Shown here: positions 51,220 to 60,456 of the stretch, piece by piece | Layout of the letters: every line of letters begins with the position of its first letter | Position numbering within the stretch: the stretch's first letter is position 1 | NCBI RefSeq assembly: GCF_013363755.1 | Contig: NZ_CP054840.1 | Coordinates: 1,130,001-1,194,000 of the forward strand | Reading direction: 5' to 3' | Source: Comamonas antarctica | Lineage (GTDB): Bacteria > Pseudomonadota > Gammaproteobacteria > Burkholderiales > Burkholderiaceae_C | Length of the DNA stretch: 64,000 bases | Program-made: the position numbers and the translations under genes | The notes under the pieces: model-generated | Database searches by the model: none | Told to the model about the DNA's origin: nothing | What the model saw: the letters and a program-made list of their open reading frames with translations, nothing else

Positions 51220-51762
51220 TCAGTGCAGCATCAGCGCACCCGCATTCTTGCTCTTGCCCGCGCGGGCTGGCGGATTGCACAGGCCGCACTGGTAGTGGCG
51301 CGCGTTCTCATACGGTTCGGTCACGAACTGGCCCTTGCAGTTCGAGCAGGCGGTGCGCGTCAGCATGTTGGCGTCGACGAACTTCACCAGGCGCCAGGCG
51401 CGCGTGAACGACAGCAGCGCTTCGAGGCCGGCGGTTTCAATCTGCTCGGTGTAGAGGCGGTAGGCCTTGGTCAGCTGTTCGGCGGAGTCCAGGCTCACGC
51501 CCTTGGACAGGTATTCGTAGATGTTCAGGAACAGCGAACTGTGGATGTTTTCCTGCCAGGTCAGGAACCAGTCGGTCGAGAACGGCAACTGGCCCTTGGA
51601 CGGCGACTTGCCGGCGATTTCCTTGTACAGGCGGATCAGGCGCTCGTAGGACAGCGTGGTTTCGGATTCCAGGACCTGCATGCGCGCGCCCATTTCAATG
51701 AGCATGGCAGCGCGTTCGATCTGCTTGGATTCGTTGAGGACGCTTTTGGTGGGGGCGGACAT
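51220..51762 (-). CDS. flhC: Flagellar master regulator subunit FlhC
   Basis: A 180-residue subunit of the FlhD4C2 activator of class II flagellar genes. The zinc site has four cysteines in CSNCKGQFV and CGLCNPP. The N-terminal part (RAAMLIEMGARMQVLESET, LSYERLIRLYKEIAGKSPSK) and LPFSTDWFLTWQENIHSSLF are hallmarks. It begins MSAPTKSVLNESKQIE. It lies 45 bases downstream of flhD in one operon. Confidence 0.96.
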   Translation of the reverse strand: MSAPTKSVLNESKQIERAAMLIEMGARMQVLESETTLSYERLIRLYKEIAGKSPSKGQLPFSTDWFLTWQENIHSSLFLNIYEYLSKGVSLDSAEQLTKAYRLYTEQIETAGLEALLSFTRAWRLVKFVDANMLTRTACSNCKGQFVTEPYENARHYQCGLCNPPARAGKSKNAGALMLH

Positions 51763-51807
51763 GGCGGGACTTTCGCGGCAGAAGAAGGGCGGAACGAAAA
51801 GCGCTGC

Positions 51808-52134
51808 TTACAGCACTTCGGAGACGCGGCTGGCCATCAGGATGTTGGCGTGCAGCGTGTTGGTGGCTTCGTTGCCGATCTTGTTGGCCGAGTGGTTGGT
51901 CAGCAGGCTCCAGACCAGTTCGTCGTCGACGCGGAAGCTGCACAGCAGCGTGTTGCGCGATGCGAGCTTGAGCACCTGGGCCGAAGACAGCGCGATCAGG
52001 ATGTCGGCGGCTTCTTCGTTCAGGCCCAGACGGAACACTGCCTCGGCCTTGTCCTTGCGAATCATGGTCTGGGCCAGCATGAGGTACGTGAGGTTGGCTT
52101 CGCGGATCTCGGCAAGCAGTTGTTCGTTGGTCAT
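51808..52134 (-). CDS. flhD: Flagellar master regulator subunit FlhD
   Basis: A 108-residue partner of FlhC. The core TYLMLAQTMIRKDKAEAVFR and LNEEAADILIALSSAQVLKL are typical. The ATG at 52132-52134 has AAGGA at the right distance; a TTG six bases earlier also fits the frame but is less likely. It heads the operon; together with FlhC it controls motility. Confidence 0.95.
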   Translation of the reverse strand: MTNEQLLAEIREANLTYLMLAQTMIRKDKAEAVFRLGLNEEAADILIALSSAQVLKLASRNTLLCSFRVDDELVWSLLTNHSANKIGNEATNTLHANILMASRVSEVL

Positions 52135-52427
52135 GGTCAATCCTTTTCAAATCTCTCAGAACGGGAAACAGAGCACAAAAACCGCAGGTGTCTGGTGTCG
52201 CGATCTGTTGAAATGGATTGTCAAACAGGGTCAAAAAGAAATTAAGTCGGGGGACGTAGGTGCGTGGTGTCTCGTTCGGCCGGGGGGTGTGTAAGGGAAA
52301 TTCCTACAAGCGCTGTCGCAGATCTGGAATTGCACACCTTGGCGTTGCTGCTGCATAGAGATGCGGGTTTGCCCTTGGTGCCGCGCCGGCCGCGGCCGGC
52401 GCTTATCCGCAGCGTTGTTTTTTGTTG
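52135..52427 (-). promoter_or_regulatory. flhDC leader region
   Basis: Nearly 300 bases without a gene lie upstream of flhD, before the sulfurtransferase stop, as expected for a highly regulated master operon. I see a partial palindrome (AGGAATTTCCCT at about 52297) but no certain promoter. The region probably holds binding sites for several regulators and a long 5' leader. Confidence 0.45.
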
Positions 52428-53336
52428 TCAGCCCCGCGCCACAGGCCGCGTGGCGTCGGCGCACCATTCGCTCCAGCTGCCCGCGAACAGCGCGCTCTCG
52501 CCCAATCCCGCGACTTCCATGGCCAGCAGATTGGGCAGCGCGCTCACGCCGCTGCCGCACTGGTGGACGACGCTGGCAGCCGCGCGCTCGCCCAGCAGCT
52601 GCTCGAATTCGGCGCGCAGCAGTTCGCGCGGCTTGAACCGGCCATCGGCGCCCAGGTTCTCGCTGAACGGGCGGTTGAGCGCGCCCGGGATATGGCCGGC
52701 CACCGGGTCCAGCGGCTCGACTTCGCCGCGGTAGCGTGCCGGGGCGCGCGCGTCGATCAGCGTCTGCGTGGCCGAACCCAGGCCGCTCAGCACCGTGTCG
52801 GCGCTCACCAGGCGGCGCAGCGGCGGCTGCAGCGCGAAGCTGGTCTGGAAATGGCTGGGCTCGGCCCCCTGGTTCACCGGCTGGCCCGCAGCCTGCCAGG
52901 CCTGCAGGCCGCCATCGAGCACGGCCACGGCGTCGTGGCCTGCCCACTTGAGCATCCACCAGAGCCGGCCGCAGAAGTTGGCGCCATTGCGGTCATAGAC
53001 CACGGCCTGCATGTCGTTGGAAAAGCCGATATCCGACAGCCAGACCGAGAAGCGCTCGCGGCTGGGCAGCGGATGGCGCCCGCCCGACGCGGGCTGGTCG
53101 GCCTGCAAGACCGCGACCGAGCCGTCGCTGCCGGGCATGCCATGCTTGGCGCTCAGGTCCTGGTCGAGATCGGCAAACACCGCGCCTGGAATATGCGCCT
53201 GTTCGTATTGCTGGCGCCCCAGCTTGGGCTGGCCCAGGTCGAAGCTGCAGTCGAACACCATGTGCGGCTGGCCGCTGGCTTGCAGCGCAGCCAGCTGTTC
53301 GGGAGAAATCAGGGTGGTGTAGGTGGTCTTGGGCAT
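52428..53336 (-). CDS. sseA: 3-mercaptopyruvate/thiosulfate sulfurtransferase
   Basis: A 302-residue protein with two rhodanese domains. The active loop is CGSGVSA with C260, close to the CGSGVTA of mercaptopyruvate sulfurtransferase rather than the CRxGxT-type rhodanese. GGRHPLPSRERFSVWLSDIG and YDRNGANFCGRLWWMLKWAG are other hallmarks. It transfers sulfur from 3-mercaptopyruvate to thiols or cyanide. It is preceded by an EamA transporter gene; no operon is certain. Confidence 0.9.
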   Translation of the reverse strand: MPKTTYTTLISPEQLAALQASGQPHMVFDCSFDLGQPKLGRQQYEQAHIPGAVFADLDQDLSAKHGMPGSDGSVAVLQADQPASGGRHPLPSRERFSVWLSDIGFSNDMQAVVYDRNGANFCGRLWWMLKWAGHDAVAVLDGGLQAWQAAGQPVNQGAEPSHFQTSFALQPPLRRLVSADTVLSGLGSATQTLIDARAPARYRGEVEPLDPVAGHIPGALNRPFSENLGADGRFKPRELLRAEFEQLLGERAAASVVHQCGSGVSALPNLLAMEVAGLGESALFAGSWSEWCADATRPVARG

Positions 53337-53428
53337 CGGCGTTTCCTCGGCAATGGCAGCTATGGCAGCCCCGTACTCCGGGGCCGCGCTCGATCAGTCC
53401 ATTATCCGACGGCGCGAACGCCGCGCGA

Positions 53429-54313
53429 TCAGTTGCGAGCCCTGAGCACGGTGGCGGCAATGCCGCTGCCGACGATCAGCGCCATGCCGATCCAGCCCAT
53501 GGGCGGAATCACGTCGCCGAACACCAGCACGCTGTAGGCGCCGCCAAATGCAATGCCCGAATACTGCAGGTTGGCCACGACCAGGGTCGCGCGGCGCGTG
53601 GTGGCATTGGCGTAGGCGCGCGTCATGCACAGCTGGCCGCCGGCGGCAAAGATGCCGATCGGGATCAGCCACAGCGCGGGCCAGCCGGGAAAGTCCGAGA
53701 TGCCGATGAACAGCATCGCCACGCCGCCGGCCAGCGCCGAGCCCAGGGAGAAGTAGAACACCACGCGCTGCTCGGGCTCGCCCAGCCGCGACAGCGCGAC
53801 CACCTGCATGTAGGCCATGGCCGAGATCATTCCCGACATCAGGCCGACGATGCCGGCCAGGCCCTGCTCGGCGCCGATGCTCGGGCGCATCATCAGCACC
53901 ACGCCGGCAAAGCCCACCAGCAAGGTGATGATCACCGGCATGTGCAGCGCCGGCCGCGGCGTGGCCGGGGAGGGGCGCCACGCCATCAGCGCGCCGGCCA
54001 CCATGAACACCGCGATCCACAGGCTGCTCATGTAGTTGAGCGTCATGGCGGTGGCCAGCGGCAGGTGGGCAATGGCGTAGAACCAGGCCGCCATCGAGGT
54101 CACGCCGACCAGCGAGCGCCAGGCATGCATGCCCGGGTAGGCGGTGCGCAGCGACACGCCCTGGCGGCTCGCCAGCGCCCAGAGCAGCGCCATGCTGATC
54201 AGGCCCCGGTAGAAGATGATCTCAGCGGTGTTGAAGTATTCGGCCGCAAACTTGATGCTCACGCCCATCGTGGCGAAGAAAAAGGCCGCGAGCACCATCC
54301 ATAGAACTTGCAT
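53429..54313 (-). CDS. EamA/DMT-family transporter
   Basis: A 294-residue membrane protein with about ten spans in two EamA repeats. Examples are MQVLWMVLAAFFFATMGVSI at the start and GMISAMAYMQVVALSRLG in the middle, with ANLQYSGIAFGGAYSVLVFG near the C-terminus. Family members export amino acids, metabolites or drugs; the substrate here cannot be told. A strong terminator separates it from the upstream Rieske gene. Confidence 0.85.
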   Translation of the reverse strand: MQVLWMVLAAFFFATMGVSIKFAAEYFNTAEIIFYRGLISMALLWALASRQGVSLRTAYPGMHAWRSLVGVTSMAAWFYAIAHLPLATAMTLNYMSSLWIAVFMVAGALMAWRPSPATPRPALHMPVIITLLVGFAGVVLMMRPSIGAEQGLAGIVGLMSGMISAMAYMQVVALSRLGEPEQRVVFYFSLGSALAGGVAMLFIGISDFPGWPALWLIPIGIFAAGGQLCMTRAYANATTRRATLVVANLQYSGIAFGGAYSVLVFGDVIPPMGWIGMALIVGSGIAATVLRARN

Positions 54314-54330
54314 ACGGGAAACCAGGCGCT

Positions 54331-54373
54331 AAAAAAAAACTGCATGCGCTTGAGGCAGTTCAAGCGGATGCAG
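54331..54373 (-). terminator. Terminator after the Rieske oxygenase gene
   Basis: On the minus strand CTGCATCCGCTTGA pairs with TCAAGCGCATGCAG, with one mismatch, followed by a run of nine T. It ends the Rieske gene transcript 24 bases after its stop. Confidence 0.88.
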
Positions 54374-54397
54374 CGGGGGTGTCAAGGAAAGTCGGGC

Positions 54398-55537
54398 TCA
54401 GGGTTGCGGCTGGCCGGGGCCCAGCGCATTGCGGTACCACTCGTGAAAGTGCTGCATGCCGTCTTCCATCGGACTCTGGTAGGGGCCGACTTCATTGTCG
54501 CCGCGCGCCAGCAGCGCGCGCCGGCCGGCGTCCATGCGCTCGCCGATCTCGTCGTCCTCGATGCAGGTCTCCATATAGGCGGCCTTCTGCGCATCGACGA
54601 ATTCGCGCTCGAAGGCGGCGATTTCCTCGGGGTAGTAGAACTCCACCATGTTCATGGTCTTGGTCGGGCTCACCGGGTGCAGGGTCGACACGGTGAGCAC
54701 GTGCGGATACCACTCGACCATGATGTGCGGGTAGTAGGTGAGCCAGATCGCGCCGCGCTCGGGCAGCTGGCCGTTGCGGTAGTTGAGCAGCACCTCGTGC
54801 CAGATCTTGTAGACGTCGGAGCCGGGCTTGGCAAACGAGGGCGCGACGCCCACGGTCTGCACCGAGTATTCCTTCTGGAATTCCCACTGCAGGTCGTCGC
54901 AGGTCACGAAGTTGCCCAGTCCCGGGTGGAACGGGCCGACGTGGTAATCCTCGAGATAGACCTCGATGAAGGTTTTCCAGTTGTAGTTGCACTCGTGCAT
55001 CTCGACATGGTCGAGCACGTAGCCGTCGAAGCTCAGCTGCGCGCGCGGGCCCATGCCGGCGAGGTCGGCGGCGATGTCGCGGCCGTTGTCCTCGAACAGC
55101 AGGCCGTTCCACTCGCGCAGGCGGTAGTTGTTCAGGTTCAGGCAGGGATCGTGGCTGAAATGCGGCGCGCCCAGCAGTTCGCCGCCGGGGCTGTAGGTCC
55201 AGCGGTGCAGCGGGCAGACGATGTTGCCGGCCGCATGGCCCTTGCCCTGGCCCTGCAGCGAGCCGCGGCCCTTGAGCATGACGGCCTGGCGGTGGCGGCA
55301 GACGTTGGAGATCAGCTCGATGCCGCCCTGCGCGTTGCGCACCAGCGCGCGGCCCTCGCCCTCCTGGGGCAGGGCGTAGTAGTCGCCGGGGTTGGGAACG
55401 CTCAACTGGTGCCCGACATAGCGCGGGCCGTTCTTGAAAATGGTATCCAACTCGCGCTGGAACAGCGCTTCGTCGAAATAGCTTGAAACTGGTAGTTGGC
55501 TTGCGGCCTGCTGCAGTTGAAGACTTAAATCAGACAT
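54398..55537 (-). CDS. Rieske non-haem iron oxygenase, alpha subunit
   Basis: A 379-residue ring-hydroxylating-type oxygenase. The Rieske [2Fe-2S] ligands are C80 and H82 (CRHRQ) and C108 and H111 (CPLHRW). The mononuclear iron site is in EDYHVGPFHPGLG with H199 and H204. No reductase, ferredoxin or beta-subunit gene lies beside it, so it must use partners from elsewhere. The substrate is unknown; the family includes carnitine, betaine and phthalate-type oxygenases. Confidence 0.85.
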   Translation of the reverse strand: MSDLSLQLQQAASQLPVSSYFDEALFQRELDTIFKNGPRYVGHQLSVPNPGDYYALPQEGEGRALVRNAQGGIELISNVCRHRQAVMLKGRGSLQGQGKGHAAGNIVCPLHRWTYSPGGELLGAPHFSHDPCLNLNNYRLREWNGLLFEDNGRDIAADLAGMGPRAQLSFDGYVLDHVEMHECNYNWKTFIEVYLEDYHVGPFHPGLGNFVTCDDLQWEFQKEYSVQTVGVAPSFAKPGSDVYKIWHEVLLNYRNGQLPERGAIWLTYYPHIMVEWYPHVLTVSTLHPVSPTKTMNMVEFYYPEEIAAFEREFVDAQKAAYMETCIEDDEIGERMDAGRRALLARGDNEVGPYQSPMEDGMQHFHEWYRNALGPGQPQP

Positions 55538-55862
55538 GGAGGACCTGACCTAAAGACTCCCCACAGGGAGGGTGCGCGTGCGCACACGAAGAAAAAATAA
55601 AACCGGCCATGGACGCGGATCCTGCGGGACTTGCGGTGCCGGCGCGCTACGCCGGCAACACTGCAAACCCGCGGCAGATGGCCATGCGCCAGGCCGGTTT
55701 CGACGGGAATGGGATTATAGGCGGAAGGGTTATTTCCGCCCTGGGGGTGCGTGTATTGGCGGCCGTGGTGCAGGAAGCAGGCCGAGCCCGGCGGCGCTGG
55801 CTTTGTGCGGGGCTTCGCGCAGCGCCTAAAATCAAACGCTTTATCTTCTTCCGCCCGCACCC
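55538..55862. promoter_or_regulatory. Intergenic region between Rieske gene and xseB
   Basis: About 325 bases without a gene separate two outward-facing genes. It holds their promoters and two hairpins: GCCGGCGCGCTACGCCGGC at about 55636 and GGCGGAA with TTTCCGCC at 55722-55740. Neither has a T-run. No small gene of credible composition is seen. Confidence 0.4.
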
Positions 55863-56105
55863 ATGCCCAAGGCTTCCGCTGCCACTCCCCCCTTGTCCGA
55901 GCCCTCGAGTTACGAAGCTGCGCTGGAGGAACTGGAGCAGCTGATCGCACGCATCGAGTCGGGCCAGCTGCCGCTGGACCAGATGCTCAGCGGCTATCAG
56001 CGCGCCGCGAGCTTGCTGGCCTACTGCCGTGGCCAGCTCGATGCCGTGCAGGACCAGATCCAGCAGCTCGACGATGGCGCACTCCAGGTCTGGAGCCAGG
56101 AATGA
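55863..56105 (+). CDS. xseB: Exodeoxyribonuclease VII small subunit
   Basis: An 80-residue helical protein with the family pattern [20 protein letters not shown], then [20 protein letters not shown]. It forms the small subunit of exonuclease VII with XseA. Its stop overlaps the ispA start (ATGA). The xseB-ispA-dxs order is common in proteobacteria. Confidence 0.95.
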   Translation: MPKASAATPPLSEPSSYEAALEELEQLIARIESGQLPLDQMLSGYQRAASLLAYCRGQLDAVQDQIQQLDDGALQVWSQE

Positions 56106-57022
56106 ATGCCGCGACCATGACCGATGCGGGGCTGGACCTGTCCGGCTGGATGCGCCAGCCGCTGGCCGAGGTCGAGCAGGCGCTGTCGCGCTGGGTCGGC
56201 GCGGGTGCTCCGGTGCAGCTCGGCGAAGCCATGCGTTACGCGGTGCTCGATGGCGGCAAGCGCCTGCGGCCGCTGCTGGTGCTCGCAGCCTGCGAGGCCG
56301 TGGGCGGCCTGCGCGAGGCGGCTGTGCGCGCGGCCTGCGCGGTCGAACTGATCCACGCCTATTCGCTGGTCCACGACGACATGCCTTGCATGGACAATGA
56401 TGTGCTGCGCCGCGGCAAACCCACGGTGCACGTGCAGTTCGGCGAGGCCGGCGCGCTGCTGGCCGGCGATGCGCTGCAGGCGCTGGCCTTCGAGCTGATT
56501 GCACCTGCGGATGACGAGCAGGCGCAGATTCCCGCGGCCATGCAGGCCCGGCTGTGCAGCCTGCTGGCACGTGCCGCAGGCGCGCGCGGCATGGCCGGCG
56601 GCCAGGCCATCGACCTGGCCAGCGTCGGCCTGCAGTTGTCCGAGGACCAGTTGCGCCAGATGCACCGTCTCAAGACCGGCGCCCTGCTCGAAGGCAGCGT
56701 GCTGATGGGCGCCGCCTGCGGTCCTGCGGATGAAACCGCGCGCACGGCGCTGGCGGCCTATGGCGCGGCGCTGGGCCTGGCCTTCCAGGTGGTGGACGAC
56801 ATTCTCGACGTGGTGGCGGATTCCGCGACGCTGGGCAAGACCGCGGGCAAGGACGCGGCCAACGACAAGCCGACCTATGTCGCGCTGATGGGGCTTGACG
56901 GTGCACGCGCCTATGCCGACCGGCTGGCGGGCGAGGCGCATGCGGCGCTCGCGCGCTGCGGCCTGGCCGATACGCGCGCGCTCGCAGCCCTGGCCGACCA
57001 GGTGATCCGCCGTTCGCACTGA
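56102..57022 (+). CDS. ispA: Farnesyl diphosphate synthase (geranyltranstransferase)
   Basis: A 306-residue prenyl transferase. The first Asp-rich motif is DDMPCMDND in VHDDMPCMD, the second is DDILD in [10 protein letters not shown], and GGKRLRPLL precedes them. It makes farnesyl diphosphate. The ATG at 56102 overlaps the xseB stop; a second ATG at 56117 is possible. A longer open frame upstream is the xseB shadow. Confidence 0.95.
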   Translation: MNAATMTDAGLDLSGWMRQPLAEVEQALSRWVGAGAPVQLGEAMRYAVLDGGKRLRPLLVLAACEAVGGLREAAVRAACAVELIHAYSLVHDDMPCMDNDVLRRGKPTVHVQFGEAGALLAGDALQALAFELIAPADDEQAQIPAAMQARLCSLLARAAGARGMAGGQAIDLASVGLQLSEDQLRQMHRLKTGALLEGSVLMGAACGPADETARTALAAYGAALGLAFQVVDDILDVVADSATLGKTAGKDAANDKPTYVALMGLDGARAYADRLAGEAHAALARCGLADTRALAALADQVIRRSH

Positions 57023-57146
57023 GCCTGCGCCGCGGCCTGCATTTGCGGGTCTTGTCGCAGGTTTCGTGTCCCGCCTGTGAGAACTATAGTAAATTGGTCT
57101 ATCACATATGCGCCGCCAGCATTGGCTGCTACTAGATAAATAGCAA

Positions 57147-59030
57147 ATGTCCACGAATTCCTATCCCCTGCTGCAGACCGTGAACAGCCCCGCAGACCTG
57201 CGCCGCTTCACGCGGCCGCAACTCAAGACGCTGGCCGCGGAACTGCGCAGCTATGTGCTCGACAGCGTGTCGCGCACGGGCGGCCACCTGAGCTCCAACC
57301 TGGGCACGGTGGAGCTCACCGTGGCGCTGCACGCGGTGTTCAACACCCCCGAGGACCGGCTGGTCTGGGACGTGGGCCACCAGACCTATCCGCACAAGAT
57401 CCTCACCGGACGGCGCGACCGCATGCCCAGCCTGCGCCAGCTCGGCGGCCTGTCGGGCTTTCCGCTGCGCAGCGAAAGCGAATACGACACCTTCGGCACC
57501 GCGCATTCCTCGACCAGCATCTCGGCGGCGCTGGGCATGGCGCTGGCCGCCAAGCGCAAGGGCGAGAAGCGCCGCGCGGTGGCCATCATCGGCGACGGCG
57601 CGATGACCGCCGGCATGGCCTTCGAGGCCTTGAACAATGCGGGCGTGGCCGACGCCAATCTGCTGGTCATCCTCAACGACAACGACATGAGCATCAGCCC
57701 GCCGGTGGGCGCGCTCAACCGCTACCTGGCGCAGCTGATGAGCGGGCAGTTCTATGCCAAGGCGCGCGACATGGGCAAGAGCGTGCTCAAGCAGGTGCCG
57801 CCGCTGCTCGAACTCGCCAAGCGCCTGGAGCAGTCGGCCAAGGGCATGGTCGTGCCGGCCACGCTGTTCGAGAACTTCGGCTTCAACTACATCGGCCCGA
57901 TCGACGGCCATGACCTCGACTCGCTGATCCCGACGCTGGAGAACATCAAGGGCCTCGAAGGCCCGCAGTTCCTGCACGTGGTGACCAAGAAGGGCCAGGG
58001 CTACAAGCTGGCCGAAGCCGATCCCGTGACCTACCACGGCCCGGGCAAGTTCGATCCTGAAGTGGGCATCGTCAAGCCCGCGACCCCGCCCAAGACCACC
58101 TTCACCCAGGTCTTCGGCCGCTGGCTCTGCGACATGGCCGAACACGACCCGCGCCTGGTGGGCATCACGCCGGCCATGCGCGAGGGCTCTGGCATGGTCG
58201 AGTTCGAACAGCGCTTTCCGCAGCGCTACTATGACGTCGGCATTGCCGAGCAGCATGCGGTCACGTTTGCGGCAGGCATGGCCTGCGAAGGCGTCAAGCC
58301 CGTGGTCGCGATCTACTCGACCTTCCTGCAGCGCGGCTACGACCAGCTGATCCACGACGTGGCGCTGCAGAACCTGCCGGTGGTGTTCGCGCTCGACCGC
58401 GCGGGCCTCGTGGGCGCCGATGGCGCGACCCATGCGGGCGCCTATGACATCCCGTTCGTGCGCTGCATCCCCAACATGTCGATCGCCTGCCCGGCCGACG
58501 AGCGCGAATGCCGCCAGCTGCTGAGCACCGCCTTTGCGCAGAACCACCCGGTCGCCGTGCGCTACCCGCGCGGCAGCGGCGCGGGGGTGGAGCCCCTGGC
58601 CAGCCTCGAAGGCCTGCCGTTCGGCAAGGGTGAGATCCGGCGCGAGTCGGGCCAGGTGGCCAGCGCGGGCCCGCGCATCGCGATCCTGGCCTTCGGCACC
58701 TTGCTGTATCCCGCGCTCGAAGCCGCGCAGGCATTGGACGCCACCGTGGTCAACATGCGCTGGGCCAAGCCGCTCGATGTCGAGCTGCTGCTGGAAGTGG
58801 CGGCGCGCCACGACGCGCTGGTGACGCTGGAAGAGGGCGCGATCATGGGCGGCGCGGGCAGTGCCGTGCTCGAAGCGCTGCAGGCGGCGCGCGTGCAGCG
58901 CCCGGTGCTGCAGCTCGGCCTGCCCGACCAGTTCATCGAGCATGGCGACCCGGCGCGCCTGCTGGCGCTGCAAGGCCTCGATGCCGCCGGCATCGAGCAA
59001 TCGGTACGCGCGCGTTTCCTCGCGGGCTGA
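57147..59030 (+). CDS. dxs: 1-deoxy-D-xylulose-5-phosphate synthase
   Basis: A 627-residue thiamine-diphosphate enzyme, first step of the MEP isoprenoid route. The thiamine site is [18 protein letters not shown], with [19 protein letters not shown] earlier and [18 protein letters not shown] in the pyrimidine-binding domain. The C-terminal transketolase part ends ARFLAG. It lies 124 bases from ispA and may have its own promoter. It supplies the precursors that IspA uses. Confidence 0.97.
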   Translation: MSTNSYPLLQTVNSPADLRRFTRPQLKTLAAELRSYVLDSVSRTGGHLSSNLGTVELTVALHAVFNTPEDRLVWDVGHQTYPHKILTGRRDRMPSLRQLGGLSGFPLRSESEYDTFGTAHSSTSISAALGMALAAKRKGEKRRAVAIIGDGAMTAGMAFEALNNAGVADANLLVILNDNDMSISPPVGALNRYLAQLMSGQFYAKARDMGKSVLKQVPPLLELAKRLEQSAKGMVVPATLFENFGFNYIGPIDGHDLDSLIPTLENIKGLEGPQFLHVVTKKGQGYKLAEADPVTYHGPGKFDPEVGIVKPATPPKTTFTQVFGRWLCDMAEHDPRLVGITPAMREGSGMVEFEQRFPQRYYDVGIAEQHAVTFAAGMACEGVKPVVAIYSTFLQRGYDQLIHDVALQNLPVVFALDRAGLVGADGATHAGAYDIPFVRCIPNMSIACPADERECRQLLSTAFAQNHPVAVRYPRGSGAGVEPLASLEGLPFGKGEIRRESGQVASAGPRIAILAFGTLLYPALEAAQALDATVVNMRWAKPLDVELLLEVAARHDALVTLEEGAIMGGAGSAVLEALQAARVQRPVLQLGLPDQFIEHGDPARLLALQGLDAAGIEQSVRARFLAG

Positions 59031-59050
59031 ACGCCTCCAGCCCGTGCCCG

Positions 59051-59074
59051 AAGCCGCCGCGAGGCGGCTTTTTT
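59051..59074 (+). terminator. Terminator after dxs
   Basis: AAGCCGCC and GGCGGCTT enclose GCGA, followed by TTTT, 20 bases after the dxs stop. It ends the xseB-ispA-dxs transcript. Confidence 0.9.
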
Positions 59075-59231
59075 CGCCGCTGCGGGCGCGCCAGCGAGAA
59101 AAATCTGTCGCGAATAGCGCAAAGACCGGGTTTACCCAGGAAGGTCCGCAGCAAGGGCGTTTTTACAATCTCTGACAACCAGCCACCAAGGCCGCCACCA
59201 GAGCGGCCAGGCGTTCAACCGGAGTGTTTAA

Positions 59232-60314
59232 ATGGATCGTCGTTCTTTGATCAAGCAGGCAGGTATTGCCGGTGTCCTGGCCGCAGGTGCGGCCCCCGCA
59301 GTGCATGCCCAGGCCGCCGTGCGCTGGCGCCTGGCCTCGAGCTTCCCCAAATCGCTTGACACCATTTTCGGCAGTGCCGAGACCTTTGCCCGCACCGTCA
59401 AGGCGCTGTCGGGCGGCAAGTTCGAAGTCTCGCTGCATGCCGCAGGCGAGCTGATGCCCGCCTTCGGCGTGGTCGATGCGCTGCAAAACAGCACCATCGA
59501 GATGGCGCAGACCGCGCCCTATTACTTCACCGGCAAGAACTCCATCTTTGCGTTTGCCTGCGCCGTGCCGTTCGGCCTCACCGCGCGCCAGATGGATGCG
59601 TGGATGGAGCACGGCAACGGCCGCAAGCTGCTCGACGCGTTCTTTGCCAACTACAACATCAAGAGCTACAGCGCGGGCAACACCGGCACGCAGATGGGCG
59701 GCTGGTACCGCAAGGAGATCAAGTCGGTGGCCGACCTCAAGGGCCTGAAGATGCGCCTGGGCGGCGGCCTGTTCGGCGAGGCCATGGACAAGCTGGGCGT
59801 GGTCGCGCAGAACATGCCCGCGGGCGATGTCTACCAGGCGCTGGAAAAGGGCACGCTGGACGCCACCGAGTTCGTCGGCCCCTACGACGACCAGAAGCTG
59901 GGCTTCAACAAGGTCGCGCCCTACTACTACTACCCCGGCTGGTGGGAAGGCGGCGCCGAGCTCGGCTTCTTCGTCAACACCAAGGCCTATGCCGCACTGT
60001 CGGCCGAGAACAAGGCCATCGTCGATGCGGCCACCAAGGTCGCGGCGCGCGACATGACCGCCAAGTACGACGCCTTCAACCCCATCGCGCTGAAGAAGCT
60101 CGTGGCCGACAAGACCCAGCTCAAGGCCTTCCCCAAGGACGTCATGGACGCGGGCTACAAGTCCTCGATGGAGGTCTTCGCCGAACACGAAGCCAAGTCG
60201 GCCGAATTCAAGAAGATCCACCAGGACATGCGCGCCTTCCAGCGCGACCAGCTGCTGTGGGAGCGCTTCTCCGAGTTCCGCTACAACAGCTACATGACTT
60301 CGGTCAAGCTGTAA
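59232..60314 (+). CDS. TRAP-transporter substrate-binding protein (first copy)
   Basis: A 360-residue periplasmic DctP-type protein. The Tat-like signal is MDRRSLIKQAGIAGVLAAGA with a twin-Arg and ends VHA. The mature part has VRWRLASSFPKSLDTIFGSA, the LHAAGELMPAFGV region and GGWYRKEIKSVADLKGLKM. YYYYPGWWEGGAELGFF is shared with the next gene. No DctQ/M permease genes follow. Substrate unknown. Confidence 0.9.
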   Translation: MDRRSLIKQAGIAGVLAAGAAPAVHAQAAVRWRLASSFPKSLDTIFGSAETFARTVKALSGGKFEVSLHAAGELMPAFGVVDALQNSTIEMAQTAPYYFTGKNSIFAFACAVPFGLTARQMDAWMEHGNGRKLLDAFFANYNIKSYSAGNTGTQMGGWYRKEIKSVADLKGLKMRLGGGLFGEAMDKLGVVAQNMPAGDVYQALEKGTLDATEFVGPYDDQKLGFNKVAPYYYYPGWWEGGAELGFFVNTKAYAALSAENKAIVDAATKVAARDMTAKYDAFNPIALKKLVADKTQLKAFPKDVMDAGYKSSMEVFAEHEAKSAEFKKIHQDMRAFQRDQLLWERFSEFRYNSYMTSVKL

Positions 60315-60362
60315 ACAGCACACATGGCTGGCAACGCAGACGCGCTCCAGCCCATGGCACGA

Positions 60363-60405
60363 AACCGCTCAGGGCTGTCCACCGCTGCCCTGAACGGTTT
60401 TTTTT
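60363..60405 (+). terminator. Terminator between the two TRAP binding protein genes
   Basis: AACCG and CGGTT with CAGGGC and GCCCTG form a two-part stem, followed by TTTTTTTT. It means that the second gene needs its own promoter or read-through. Confidence 0.8.
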
Positions 60406-60456
60406 CGCCCTGCTGCCACCCGGTGGACAGGCTTGGTACTACAAAGGAGACATAAA

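Noticed and set aside
57023..57146. Thiamine riboswitch before dxs
   Set aside because: The gap is too short and lacks the conserved thi-box bases.
57132..59000. Long antisense open frame opposite dxs
   Set aside because: It mirrors the dxs frame; composition is His/Arg/Ala-rich as in shadows.
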